In this document: positions 56,265 through 63,760 of the stretch, in pieces
Numbering within the stretch: the stretch's first letter is position 1
Layout of the letters: each line of letters starts with the position of its first letter
NCBI GenBank assembly: GCA_002256425.1
Contig: NKIZ01000001.1
Span: forward strand, 124,001-188,000
DNA length: 64,000 bases
From: Alphaproteobacteria bacterium PA2
GTDB taxonomy: Bacteria; Pseudomonadota; Alphaproteobacteria; Caulobacterales; Caulobacteraceae
Direction of reading: 5' to 3'
The notes under the pieces: generated by a model
Database searches by the model: none
Told to the model about the DNA's origin: nothing
The model's input: only the letters and a program-made list of their open reading frames with translations
Program-made: the position numbers and the translations under genes

Positions 56265-57488
56265 ATGGCCGCCCCCATCAAGAAAGTCGTCCTCGCCTAT
56301 TCCGGCGGTCTGGACACCTCCATCATCCTGAAATGGCTCCAGACCGAGTATGGCGCGGAAGTGGTCACCTTCACCGCCGACCTTGGTCAGGGCGAGGAAA
56401 TCGAGCCGGCCCGGGCCAAGGCCCTGGCGGCAGGCGTCAAGCCCGAGAACATCTTCATCGAGGATGTCCGCGAGGAATTCGTCCGCGACTTCGTCTTCCC
56501 GATGTTCCGCGCGAATACGGTCTATGAGGGCCAGTACCTGCTGGGCACCTCCATCGCCCGGCCGCTGATCGCCAAGCGCCAGATCGAGATCGCCCGCATG
56601 ACCGGCGCCGACGCCGTCAGCCATGGCGCCACCGGCAAGGGCAATGACCAGGTACGGTTCGAGCTGGGCTACTACGCCCTGGAGCCCGACATCCACGTCA
56701 TCGCCCCCTGGCGGGAATGGGACTTCAAGAGCCGCGAGGCCCTGCTGGACTTCGCCGAAAAGCACCAGATCCAGATCACCAAGGACAAGCGCGGCGAGGC
56801 GCCCTTCAGCGTCGACGCCAACCTCCTGCACTCATCCTCCGAGGGTAAGGTGCTGGAAGATCCGGCGGTGGAGGCCCCCGAGTTCGTGCACATGCGGACG
56901 ATCGCTCCCGAGGACGCCCCGGACAAGCCCACCGTCTTCACCATGGACTTCGAAAAGGGCGATCCCGTCGCCATTGACGGGGTCAGGATGTCGCCGGCCA
57001 CCCTGCTGACCAAGCTGAACCAGCTGGGCCATGACAATGGCGTCGGACGTCTGGACCTGGTGGAAAACCGCTTCGTCGGCATGAAGTCCCGGGGGGTCTA
57101 TGAGACCCCCGGCGGAACCATCCTGCTGGCCGCCCACAGGGGCATTGAGAGCATCACCCTCGACCGGGGCTCCATGCACCTGAAGGACGAGCTGATGCCC
57201 CGCTATGCGTCCCTGATCTATAACGGCTTCTGGTTCGCGCCGGAGCGGGAAATGCTGCAGACCGCCATCGACTACAGCCAGGCCCATGTGACCGGCCAGG
57301 TCCGGGTTAAGCTCTACAAGGGCAATGTCTCGGTCATCGGCCGCACCAGCCCCTATTCGCTCTACGATCAGGACCTGGTGACCTTTGAAGAGGGCAAGGT
57401 GGCCTATGACCACCGGGACGCCGCGGGCTTCATCAAGCTCAATGCGCTTCGCCTGCGGGTCGCCGCCAAGCGCGATCGTCGAGGCTGA
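56265..57488 (+). CDS. argG: Argininosuccinate synthase
   Basis: It condenses citrulline and aspartate to argininosuccinate in arginine synthesis. The 407-residue protein has the ATP-binding PP-loop [18 protein letters not shown] near residue 7, and [17 protein letters not shown] near 120, both diagnostic. The following [11 protein letters not shown] and KEYD-like region fit. It appears monocistronic, with repeats that can form hairpins just downstream. Confidence 0.96.
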   Translation: MAAPIKKVVLAYSGGLDTSIILKWLQTEYGAEVVTFTADLGQGEEIEPARAKALAAGVKPENIFIEDVREEFVRDFVFPMFRANTVYEGQYLLGTSIARPLIAKRQIEIARMTGADAVSHGATGKGNDQVRFELGYYALEPDIHVIAPWREWDFKSREALLDFAEKHQIQITKDKRGEAPFSVDANLLHSSSEGKVLEDPAVEAPEFVHMRTIAPEDAPDKPTVFTMDFEKGDPVAIDGVRMSPATLLTKLNQLGHDNGVGRLDLVENRFVGMKSRGVYETPGGTILLAAHRGIESITLDRGSMHLKDELMPRYASLIYNGFWFAPEREMLQTAIDYSQAHVTGQVRVKLYKGNVSVIGRTSPYSLYDQDLVTFEEGKVAYDHRDAAGFIKLNALRLRVAAKRDRRG

Positions 57489-57500
57489 TCGGTTCCCCTG

Positions 57501-57579
57501 TCGGCTGCAGGCCGTTGCGCTTGCAGCCGATTGCCCCAATATCGGCGTCAGGGCGTTCCTGAAGCGCCGATCATTGGGG
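57501..57579. other. Two palindromes between argG and the MAPEG gene
   Basis: TCGGCTGCA (57501-57509) pairs with TGCAGCCGA (57522-57530). A second nested pair follows: CCCCAAT (57534-57540) with ATTGGGG (57573-57579) and ATCGGCG (57541-57547) with CGCCGAT (57565-57571). The first may be an argG 3' hairpin; the second ends 7 bases before the next ATG and would cover its ribosome-binding site. Confidence 0.55.
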
Positions 57580-57586
57580 TATTCGC

Positions 57587-57994
57587 ATGCAATCTCATTC
57601 ACTGGTGGCCATTGTCACCCTCCTGGCGGTTCTGACCTATCTCTGGATGGGCCTTGCGGTCGGCGGCGCCCGCCGCAAATCCGGCATTTCCGCCCCGGCC
57701 ATGACCGGCGATCCCCTGCTGGAGCGCACCATCCGGGCCCACTACAACACCCTGGAAGCCATGCCGATCTTCCTGCCAGCCCTGTGGATCTTCGCCTTTG
57801 TCTGGAGCGACATGGTTGCGGCGGGTCTGGGTCTGGTCTGGATCGTCGGCCGGGTGCTCTATGCCCGCGGCTATGCAGAGGCGGCTGAAAAGCGCGAACT
57901 GGGCTTCATGATCCAGATCCTGGCCACGGCCGTTCTGGTGTTCGGCGCCCTTGGAAAGCTCGTCTGGGGCCTGGTTCAGGGCGGCGCAGCCTGA
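57587..57994 (+). CDS. MAPEG family protein
   Basis: A 135-residue membrane protein with four hydrophobic segments. The motif ERTIRAHYNTLEAMPIFLPALWIFA near residue 45 is the MAPEG signature (E-R-x-x-R-A-H-x-N, the glutathione-binding part), and YARGYAEAAEKRELGF near 94 fits the family. Eukaryotic MAPEG members are glutathione transferases or peroxidases; bacterial ones are mostly uncharacterised. It starts 7 bases after a palindrome. Confidence 0.85.
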   Translation: MQSHSLVAIVTLLAVLTYLWMGLAVGGARRKSGISAPAMTGDPLLERTIRAHYNTLEAMPIFLPALWIFAFVWSDMVAAGLGLVWIVGRVLYARGYAEAAEKRELGFMIQILATAVLVFGALGKLVWGLVQGGAA

Positions 57995-58065
57995 TTTACG
58001 GGAAAATCGGGCGCGGCGCTGTTTCGACCTTCGCCGCGCCCTGATCCTTCGCCTATAGGGGGGCG

Positions 58066-58698
58066 ATGAGCGTTCTCCCCGTCGACCCCGCCCGTTATGT
58101 GACCTTTCTTGGCGTCATGGGCGTCATGGCCATTGCGCCGGGTCCCGCCAATGTCTTCGCCATCGCCACCGGCGCCCAGAGGGGCAAGGCGGCCGCCCTG
58201 ATGGGCATGGTGGGCATGAACACCGCCTCCCTGGTCTGGTTCGCCGGCGCAGCCCTCGGCCTCGGCGCCCTGGTCATGGCCTTTCCCCACACCTTCCACC
58301 TGATCGCCCTGGCGGGCGCGGCCTATGTGGCCTGGCTTGGAATCAAGTCCATCATCTCCAGCTTCAAGCCGGCGGACCCGCAGGCCCTCGTCCGCGCACC
58401 GACCGGACGCTCGGCCTTCGCCGACGGTTTCGCGGTGCAGATCTCCAATCCCAAGGCGGTGCTCTTTTTCACCGCCGTCCTGCCGCCCTTCCTCGACCCG
58501 AACCGACCCCTGCCCGGCCAGCTGATCGCCTTCGCCATAGCCACCATAGCCTTCGACGCCATTTCCATGAGCGCCTATGGCTTGGGCGGCGCAGCCCTGG
58601 CGGCGCGAATGAACGAGCCGAGGTTCCGCAAGGGGTTCCAGATCGCCGTTGGCCTGCTGCTGATCGGGGCTGCAGCCCTCATGGCGCTTCGCCATTGA
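58066..58698 (+). CDS. LysE/RhtB family translocator
   Basis: A 210-residue inner-membrane exporter with five or six hydrophobic segments. APGPANVFAIATGAQRGKAAALMGMVGMNTA near residue 24 and FADGFAVQISNPKAVLFFTAVLPPFLD near 115 are family signatures. LysE/RhtB proteins export amino acids such as lysine, threonine or homoserine; the substrate here is unknown. GGGGGG lies a few bases before the ATG. Confidence 0.88.
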   Translation: MSVLPVDPARYVTFLGVMGVMAIAPGPANVFAIATGAQRGKAAALMGMVGMNTASLVWFAGAALGLGALVMAFPHTFHLIALAGAAYVAWLGIKSIISSFKPADPQALVRAPTGRSAFADGFAVQISNPKAVLFFTAVLPPFLDPNRPLPGQLIAFAIATIAFDAISMSAYGLGGAALAARMNEPRFRKGFQIAVGLLLIGAAALMALRH

Positions 58699-58751
58699 CG
58701 CCGCAACTTCGCCAAGGTCTCGTGTGTTTGATCAGGATGAGGAGATCCATC

Positions 58752-59303
58752 ATGAAGCTCACCACACCCGTCGCAGCCCTCGTCCTTGCCGCCGCCCTCG
58801 CCGGGTGCGCCACCACGACGGCCTATCAGCCCCGGACGCCCCAATCGGCCCAGGGCTTTGCTGACACCCGACTGGAGGACAACCGGTTCCGGGTGAGCTT
58901 CGCCGGCAATACCGTCACCTCCCGGGACACTGTCGAGACCTATCTGCTCTATCGCGCCGCCGAACTGACCCTGGCCCAGGGCTTCGACACCTTCCTGGTG
59001 GTGGACCGGCGCACGGACACCAAGACGCGCACCCTGGAAACCGACCCCTGGCGCGGCCCCTATGGCGGCTGGCGCCCGGACTGGAACTTCTATTACGGGT
59101 TCGGCTTCGGCTGGGACCCCTACTGGCCGCAGTCGCCCTTCGGCTTCAACCGCCACCGGGACACCATGACGGTGGAGAAATTCAAGGCCGAGGCGGAAAT
59201 CCTGCTGCTCAAGGGCCCCAAGGACGCCAGTGACCCCAAGGCCTTCGACGCCCGCAGCGTCCTGGCCAATCTGGGGCCGAAGGTCGTGCGGCCCAAGCCT
59301 TAG
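58752..59303 (+). CDS. CC0125/CC1285-like lipoprotein
   Basis: A 183-residue lipoprotein with a signal peptide (LVLAAALAGC) whose lipobox Cys is near residue 19. The mature part has RVSFAGNTVTSRDTVETYLLYRAAELTLAQG, then VVDRRTDTKT. This pattern resembles the CC0125/CC1285 family described in Caulobacter, of unknown function. A Trp/Tyr/Gly/Pro-rich stretch lies near 95-130 (GWRPDWNFYYGFGFGWDPYW). The start at 58752 has AGGAG ahead of it; the longer frame from 58695 overlaps the LysE gene. Confidence 0.78.
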   Translation: MKLTTPVAALVLAAALAGCATTTAYQPRTPQSAQGFADTRLEDNRFRVSFAGNTVTSRDTVETYLLYRAAELTLAQGFDTFLVVDRRTDTKTRTLETDPWRGPYGGWRPDWNFYYGFGFGWDPYWPQSPFGFNRHRDTMTVEKFKAEAEILLLKGPKDASDPKAFDARSVLANLGPKVVRPKP

Positions 59304-59325
59304 GCCGCACGACAGACTTCGGACG

Positions 59326-60483
59326 TCAGACCGTCTCTTCGGTAAAGGTCAGGCCGGCCCGGGCGTTGAGCCGGTCGATCAGCCTCTGGCCCATGGCCGC
59401 GCCGGGCACCCAGATGCCGCCGGCCACTTCGGGGCAGTCCTTGACCAGGCAGATGGCCGACTCGGCGATGATCTTCGAGGTCGAGCCGTATCCCGGGTCC
59501 TTGTCCCCATAGACCGCCCCGCGCACCTGGCCGCCGTCAGCGTCCACGCCGATGAAGATCAGGTCATAGAAGCCGTTCTCGCGCTCTTCCTTGCTGGGGC
59601 CCTCGCCCGGCTGGGGGCCGCCGGCCCCGCCCAGATCGGTGAATTCGGTCGAGGAGCCGGGAGCCGTGACGCTCATCTCGTCATAGACAAAGTCCGTCCC
59701 GTAGGCGTGACCCTGCAGCAGGTTGGAGCGATGGACGTTCTTGGTGTTGATCACCGCCATCATGAAGGGGCCGACCTCGAGGCCCAGATCCGGATCGACC
59801 TCCTTCTGGGTTCCCGTGGGCTGGGCGGGCCCCTGGAAGCCGGGGGTCAGGGCGAAGGGGCTCATCATCACCCCCATCAGGCTGGGATCCTTCTGCATGG
59901 CCGCCATGGTGGCCTTGCCGCTGGCCGCCGTGCCGCCCGACAGACCGCCGCGCATATTGCGGACCCGGCCCTTCACCCGCGACACCGGATGGCCGAACTT
60001 CGCCTTCGCCAGACCCTGCGTATAGAGGACGCCCAGTTCGAAGGGGATGGAGTCAAAGCCGCAGGAGAAGACGATCCGCGCCCCGCTGGCCCTGGCCGCC
60101 GCCTCATGGGCGCCGATCATGGCGTGCATCCAGGTGGGCTCGCCCGACAGGTCCAGATAGTCGGTCCCCGCCGCCGCGCAGGCCGCCACCAGGTCCGAGC
60201 CATAAAGCTGATAGGGGCCGACTGTGGTCAGGACCGCCTTGGTGCGTTCCACCATCGACTTGACCGAAGCGGCGTCGCCCGCGTCGGCGACGATCAGCGG
60301 CGTGTTGGCAGGGGCGCCGATCTCGTCGCGCACCGCGGCCAGCTTGTCAGCCGAGCGGCCGGCCATGGCCCACTTGATCTCGCCATCGACCCCATAGGTC
60401 GCCGCCAGATATTCCGCCACCAGCCGGCCGGTAAAGCCGGTCGCGCCGTAAACGATGATGTCGAATTCCGCCTTGGGGTTCAT
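59326..60483 (-). CDS. Saccharopine dehydrogenase-like / trans-acting enoyl reductase family protein
   Basis: A 385-residue oxidoreductase. The N-terminal NAD(P) Rossmann motif IIVYGATGFTGRLVAEYL is at residues 9-26, followed by WAMAGRSADKLAAV. The middle has YLDLSGEPTWMHAMI near 115, and the C-terminal half carries CGFDSIPFELGV. This is the saccharopine dehydrogenase NADP-binding family, which includes mycobacterial Rv2953 and mammalian SCCPDH. The substrate is unknown. It is divergent from the TPR gene, with a palindromic element between them. Confidence 0.85.
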   Translation of the reverse strand: MNPKAEFDIIVYGATGFTGRLVAEYLAATYGVDGEIKWAMAGRSADKLAAVRDEIGAPANTPLIVADAGDAASVKSMVERTKAVLTTVGPYQLYGSDLVAACAAAGTDYLDLSGEPTWMHAMIGAHEAAARASGARIVFSCGFDSIPFELGVLYTQGLAKAKFGHPVSRVKGRVRNMRGGLSGGTAASGKATMAAMQKDPSLMGVMMSPFALTPGFQGPAQPTGTQKEVDPDLGLEVGPFMMAVINTKNVHRSNLLQGHAYGTDFVYDEMSVTAPGSSTEFTDLGGAGGPQPGEGPSKEERENGFYDLIFIGVDADGGQVRGAVYGDKDPGYGSTSKIIAESAICLVKDCPEVAGGIWVPGAAMGQRLIDRLNARAGLTFTEETV

Positions 60484-60504
60484 GGGGGAGCCTCTGATGA
60501 TGTC

Positions 60505-60552
60505 GAGCGTGTTCCGATAAGTGGATAGCGGCTATCGGATAGAGACACGCTC
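60505..60552. repeat. Dispersed palindromic element, copy at 60.5 kb
   Basis: GAGCGTGT (60505-60512) pairs with ACACGCTC (60545-60552), and TCCGATA (60513-60519) with TATCGGA (60533-60539) around AGTGGATAGCGGC. The core matches that after infB (6041-6090): CGATAAGTGG, then CGG and TATCG at the same spacing. Confidence 0.75.
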
Positions 60553-60658
60553 AGGTTTTGAACTGGCCTCCGTTTTGGCAGAGGCCCGCGCCTCTGACCA
60601 GAGGCGCCGCGCCCACTGCAGGGTGGCGCTGGAGCCCGATTCAGAGCCCAATGGGCCC

Positions 60659-62008
60659 ATGCCCCTCACCGCCCGATTGCAGACAGGCCTGAACCTTCAC
60701 CGGGAAGGCCGGCTGGATGAGGCCCAGGCGGTCTATGAGGCCATACTCACCCAGAACCCGGCCCATGTGGACGCCCTGCACCTGATCGGCGTCATCGCCC
60801 TGCAGAGGGGCTGGCATCCCATAGCCCTGGCCTTCATCGACCAGGCCCTGATCCACGACCCCGACTTCGCCGACGCCCACCTGAACCGGGCCAATGTGCT
60901 CAAGGCCCTGAACCAGCCGCGCGACGCCCTGACCGCCCTCGAGCGGGTGGTGGAGCTTGAGCCCGCCTATGCGGAGGCCTGGTCCAACCGGGGCAATCTG
61001 CTGAAGGACATGGGCCGGCTGGACGAGGCCCTGGCCAGCTATGACCGGGCCCTGGCCCTCGACCCCGTCCATCCCGACGCCAGCTGGAACAAGGCCTGGG
61101 CCCTGCTGCTCACCGGCGATCTGGCGGCCGGCTGGCCCCTGCACGAATTCCGCTGGCAGGCGTCGGGCCGCGCACGCCCGGTCCACGACCAGCCCCAGTG
61201 GCGGGGCGAGACCGACCTCGCGGGCAAGACCCTCCTGCTGGAGAGCGAGCAGGGGTTTGGCGATGTCCTGCAGTTCTGCCGCTATGTTCCCCTGCTGGCG
61301 GCCCGGGGCGCCCGGGTGCTGCTGGAGGTCGAAACCCCCTTGCGTGACCTGATGGCCAGCCTTGAGGGCGTGGGCGCCCTGATCACAAAGGGCGAGCCCC
61401 GGCCGGACTATGACCTCCATTGCCCCCTGCTCAGCCTGCCCCTGGCCTTCGGCACGACCCTGGAGACCCTTCCGGGTCAGACCCCCTATCTCGCCGCCGA
61501 CCCTGCCCGGGTAGAGGCCCTCGCCGCCCGCCATCCCCGGCGGGAGGGACGAGCGCGGATCGGCTTGGTCTGGAGCGGCGGCTTCACCCATCTGGGCGAT
61601 GAACGTCAGGACCCCCGCAGCCTGCCCCTGGCCGACCTGCTGGCCGTCCTGCCCGGGGACGCCGACCTCTTCTGCCTGAACACCAACTTCCGCCCCGCCG
61701 ACCTCGCCCTGCTGGCGACCCGGCCGGACATCACCATCCCGACCCTGAACGACTTCGCCGACACGGCCGCCCTGATCGGGACCCTGGACCAGGTCATCAC
61801 CATAGACACCGCCGTCGCCCACCTGGCCGGCGCAATGGCCAGGCCCACAACCCTCCTCCTCCACGCCAACGCCGACTGGCGCTGGCTGCAGGGGCGCAAC
61901 GACAGCCCCTGGTACCCGACGGTGCGGATTTTCCGGCAGGAGGTGGCGGGGGATTGGATTGGGGTGTTGGGGGCTGTAACTTGGGAATTGTCAGATGTGC
62001 CTCGCTGA
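60659..62008 (+). CDS. TPR-repeat protein with glycosyltransferase-like C-terminal domain
   Basis: A 449-residue cytoplasmic protein. Residues 1-175 hold about five tetratricopeptide repeats (LNLHREGRLDEAQAVYEAIL; PAYAEAWSNRGNLLKDMGRL). The C-terminal part is a glycosyltransferase-9-like domain, with ITIDTAVAHLAGAMARPTTLLLH near 380 and the segment DWRWLQGRNDSPWYPTVRIFRQ. Such TPR-glycosyltransferase proteins often act on surface polysaccharides or flagellins, but the target is unknown. I chose the ATG at 60659; the longer frame from 60521 would start inside the palindromic element. Confidence 0.82.
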   Translation: MPLTARLQTGLNLHREGRLDEAQAVYEAILTQNPAHVDALHLIGVIALQRGWHPIALAFIDQALIHDPDFADAHLNRANVLKALNQPRDALTALERVVELEPAYAEAWSNRGNLLKDMGRLDEALASYDRALALDPVHPDASWNKAWALLLTGDLAAGWPLHEFRWQASGRARPVHDQPQWRGETDLAGKTLLLESEQGFGDVLQFCRYVPLLAARGARVLLEVETPLRDLMASLEGVGALITKGEPRPDYDLHCPLLSLPLAFGTTLETLPGQTPYLAADPARVEALAARHPRREGRARIGLVWSGGFTHLGDERQDPRSLPLADLLAVLPGDADLFCLNTNFRPADLALLATRPDITIPTLNDFADTAALIGTLDQVITIDTAVAHLAGAMARPTTLLLHANADWRWLQGRNDSPWYPTVRIFRQEVAGDWIGVLGAVTWELSDVPR

Positions 62009-62114
62009 CGCACGTTGTCAATGAAAACACTCACCTCAAAGAGCCTCTCGCTACTGCTGTATATGAATTGACGACTTCGCCGACTTTCGACTCAGTTATG
62101 ATTGGGGTCTAGAC

Positions 62115-63386
62115 TTGCCACCACTATCCAAGTCCAAAATTGACCGAGCCGGCCGGCTAATTGCAGCTAATGGAGAGCTCACAGAGGAGCTAATCGAGCT
62201 CGAAGAAGCGTTTGATCAATACAGAGCAGCGCACTTAGATCCGCTTTCGAGAACAACACTGGAGCTCCAAGCGTGGCTTCAGGATTATGGTGGAAAATAT
62301 TATATAGCTCAGAGACTAAAGAGAAAGCCTCAAATAGTCCGAAAATTACGCCGACTCAGTGGAAGGCTTACTCAACTTCAGGACATTGGTGGAAATAGAA
62401 TAATTGTTGATAGAAACGCTGATGTGGATCGTCTGATTGATTTTATCTCATCACATATACAAAATGGATCTACAATTTCACTAAAGAGAGTCACTGACTA
62501 TCGTGAACGCGGACGAGATGAAACTGGCTATCGGGGAGCTCACTTAATACTATCGAGGGATGGATATACGATTGAACTACAGCTCAGAAGTCGAATTCAG
62601 CACTATTGGGCAGAATCTATTGAAAGAAGCTCGGTTATATATGGCTATCATCTGAAAGAACAAGAAGGCGATATTCGAGTAATATCTTACTTTAAATCCC
62701 TTTCAGACATATTTTACGAAATAGAAAGCGGGAGAAATCCAGATGAGCGCCGAAAGATTAATCTGGATATGGAGCGAGAGGAAGCTCAAGAGATAATATA
62801 TGCTTCAGACAGACATCGCATTTTTGATAGTTATGTAAATGAAGATGTAGTTCGTACATTGAAATCTGTGAAGTCTGGTGGCGGTGGGTTGGAAAATTGG
62901 ATTATTGTATTCAATTGGAACACGGGCGCCTTCGTTACATGGGATGCGGTTGGACGAAATGCCGACGAAGCCAATAGAAAATATGTTGAGTATGAAAGGC
63001 AATTTCCAGCCGAACAAAATTTTGAAGTCGTTATGATCGGCTCATCGGATATAGCAACAGTTCGTCAAACACATAGTCACTATTTTGGAATTGAGAAATT
63101 CGAAAATATACTTGAAAATTTTGATCAATCGATTGCGGGACTTAAGTCAAGAATGGATATAGACGTAGGATCTAGACAAATTCTTTCTCTCTTGAAGAGA
63201 AAAAAATACTGGGGAACCAAGTCCATTTCGATCGATACGCTTAGAAATCACTTCGCAAGAGGCGTGGTAACTTTTGATTCTTCGCTGCAAACTCTGCGTG
63301 AGTTGGAACTGATCTCAGTAGAAGGGGCTCAAGGCCCGGTTTCCCTTAGCCTGAAACGAAAGGCAGAGATTGAGGCGTATCTTTAA
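62115..63386 (+). CDS. Stand-alone RelA/SpoT-domain nucleotide pyrophosphotransferase with C-terminal extension
   Basis: A 423-residue protein with a (p)ppGpp-synthetase-like domain at about 60-180 and no hydrolase domain. Family residues are seen in order: AQRLKRKPQIVRKL near 65, the catalytic-Asp motif DIGGNRI at 90-96, the G-loop GYRGAH at 138-143, and ELQLRS at 154-159 before HYWAE. These suggest an active enzyme. The ~240-residue C-terminal part has no family I recognise; its end (from ~350) looks like a winged helix. The gene is AT-rich and rich in AGA/ATA codons, unlike its neighbours. The TTG at 62115 has GGGG upstream; the frame is open back to 62067 without an ATG or GTG. Stand-alone synthetases can be housekeeping, toxins (toxSAS) or phage-defence proteins; no antitoxin gene is visible, so this is unresolved. 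Confidence 0.85.
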   Translation: MPPLSKSKIDRAGRLIAANGELTEELIELEEAFDQYRAAHLDPLSRTTLELQAWLQDYGGKYYIAQRLKRKPQIVRKLRRLSGRLTQLQDIGGNRIIVDRNADVDRLIDFISSHIQNGSTISLKRVTDYRERGRDETGYRGAHLILSRDGYTIELQLRSRIQHYWAESIERSSVIYGYHLKEQEGDIRVISYFKSLSDIFYEIESGRNPDERRKINLDMEREEAQEIIYASDRHRIFDSYVNEDVVRTLKSVKSGGGGLENWIIVFNWNTGAFVTWDAVGRNADEANRKYVEYERQFPAEQNFEVVMIGSSDIATVRQTHSHYFGIEKFENILENFDQSIAGLKSRMDIDVGSRQILSLLKRKKYWGTKSISIDTLRNHFARGVVTFDSSLQTLRELELISVEGAQGPVSLSLKRKAEIEAYL

Positions 63387-63395
63387 ATCCCAGGG

Positions 63396-63446
63396 ATCTC
63401 CTACGGAGATAAACCCGGGCGGGGCGTCATCTTGAGACAGACGCCC
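63396..63446 (+). terminator. Hairpins after the RelA/SpoT gene
   Basis: ATCTCC (63396-63401) pairs with GGAGAT (63405-63410) around TAC, and GGGCGTC (63422-63428) with GACGCCC (63440-63446). They lie 10-60 bases after the stop. Neither has a T-run, so termination is plausible but weak. Confidence 0.4.
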
Positions 63447-63572
63447 AATGGGGCCTAGACTTTGTATTTGTGTGGATGGCGCCTATGTCGGCGCGGAAGA
63501 GAACCATTCACGGCCGGTACGCTAGGGAGCCGACCAGCTCCCCAATTGTCTAGGTTTTCCGCTTCCAGAATC

Positions 63573-63647
63573 TGGAGCGGGCGAAGAGATTCGAACTCTC
63601 GACCCCAACCTTGGCAAGGTTGTGCTCTACCACTGAGCTACGCCCGC
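63573..63647 (-). tRNA. tRNA-Gly (anticodon GCC)
   Basis: On the minus strand the 75-base sequence folds as a cloverleaf. The acceptor GCGGGCG pairs with CGCCCGC, the D-arm is GAGCTCAGTGGTAGAGC-like, the anticodon arm is ACCTT-GCC-AAGGT, and the T-arm contains GTTCGAATC. The encoded 3' end is TCCA (CCA included, plus-strand TGG at 63573-63575). The 3' end faces the AT-rich patch, the usual side for tRNA-targeted integration. The rest of 63387-63760 shows only the hairpins, the repeat and no convincing reading frame. Confidence 0.93.
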
Positions 63648-63760
63648 GCTCCTCAAGGCAATCCGGAAGGACCGGCGGCCTCGAAATTCGAGAGCGGGCT
63701 TATGGCAGAGGGCTTCAAGCTTGGCAAGGCTTCCTCTGACGCCTTGTTGCAAGTTTCGGC

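Larger units (their letters stand above)
62103..63462. repeat. Direct repeat flanking the RelA/SpoT gene
   Basis: TGGGGTCTAGACTT at 62103-62116 and TGGGGCCTAGACTT at 63449-63462 match at 13 of 14 bases in the same orientation. They bracket the AT-rich gene; the left copy overlaps its TTG start. They could be attachment-site remnants or target duplications. There is no integrase or transposase. Confidence 0.5.

Noticed and set aside
60521..60658. N-terminal extension of the TPR protein
   Set aside because: It would start inside the palindromic element and has no TPR-like pattern before the ATG at 60659.
62068..62102. Sigma-70 promoter of the RelA/SpoT gene (TTGACG ... TATGAT)
   Set aside because: The two hexamers are good singly, but the spacer is 23 bases, too long for a standard promoter.
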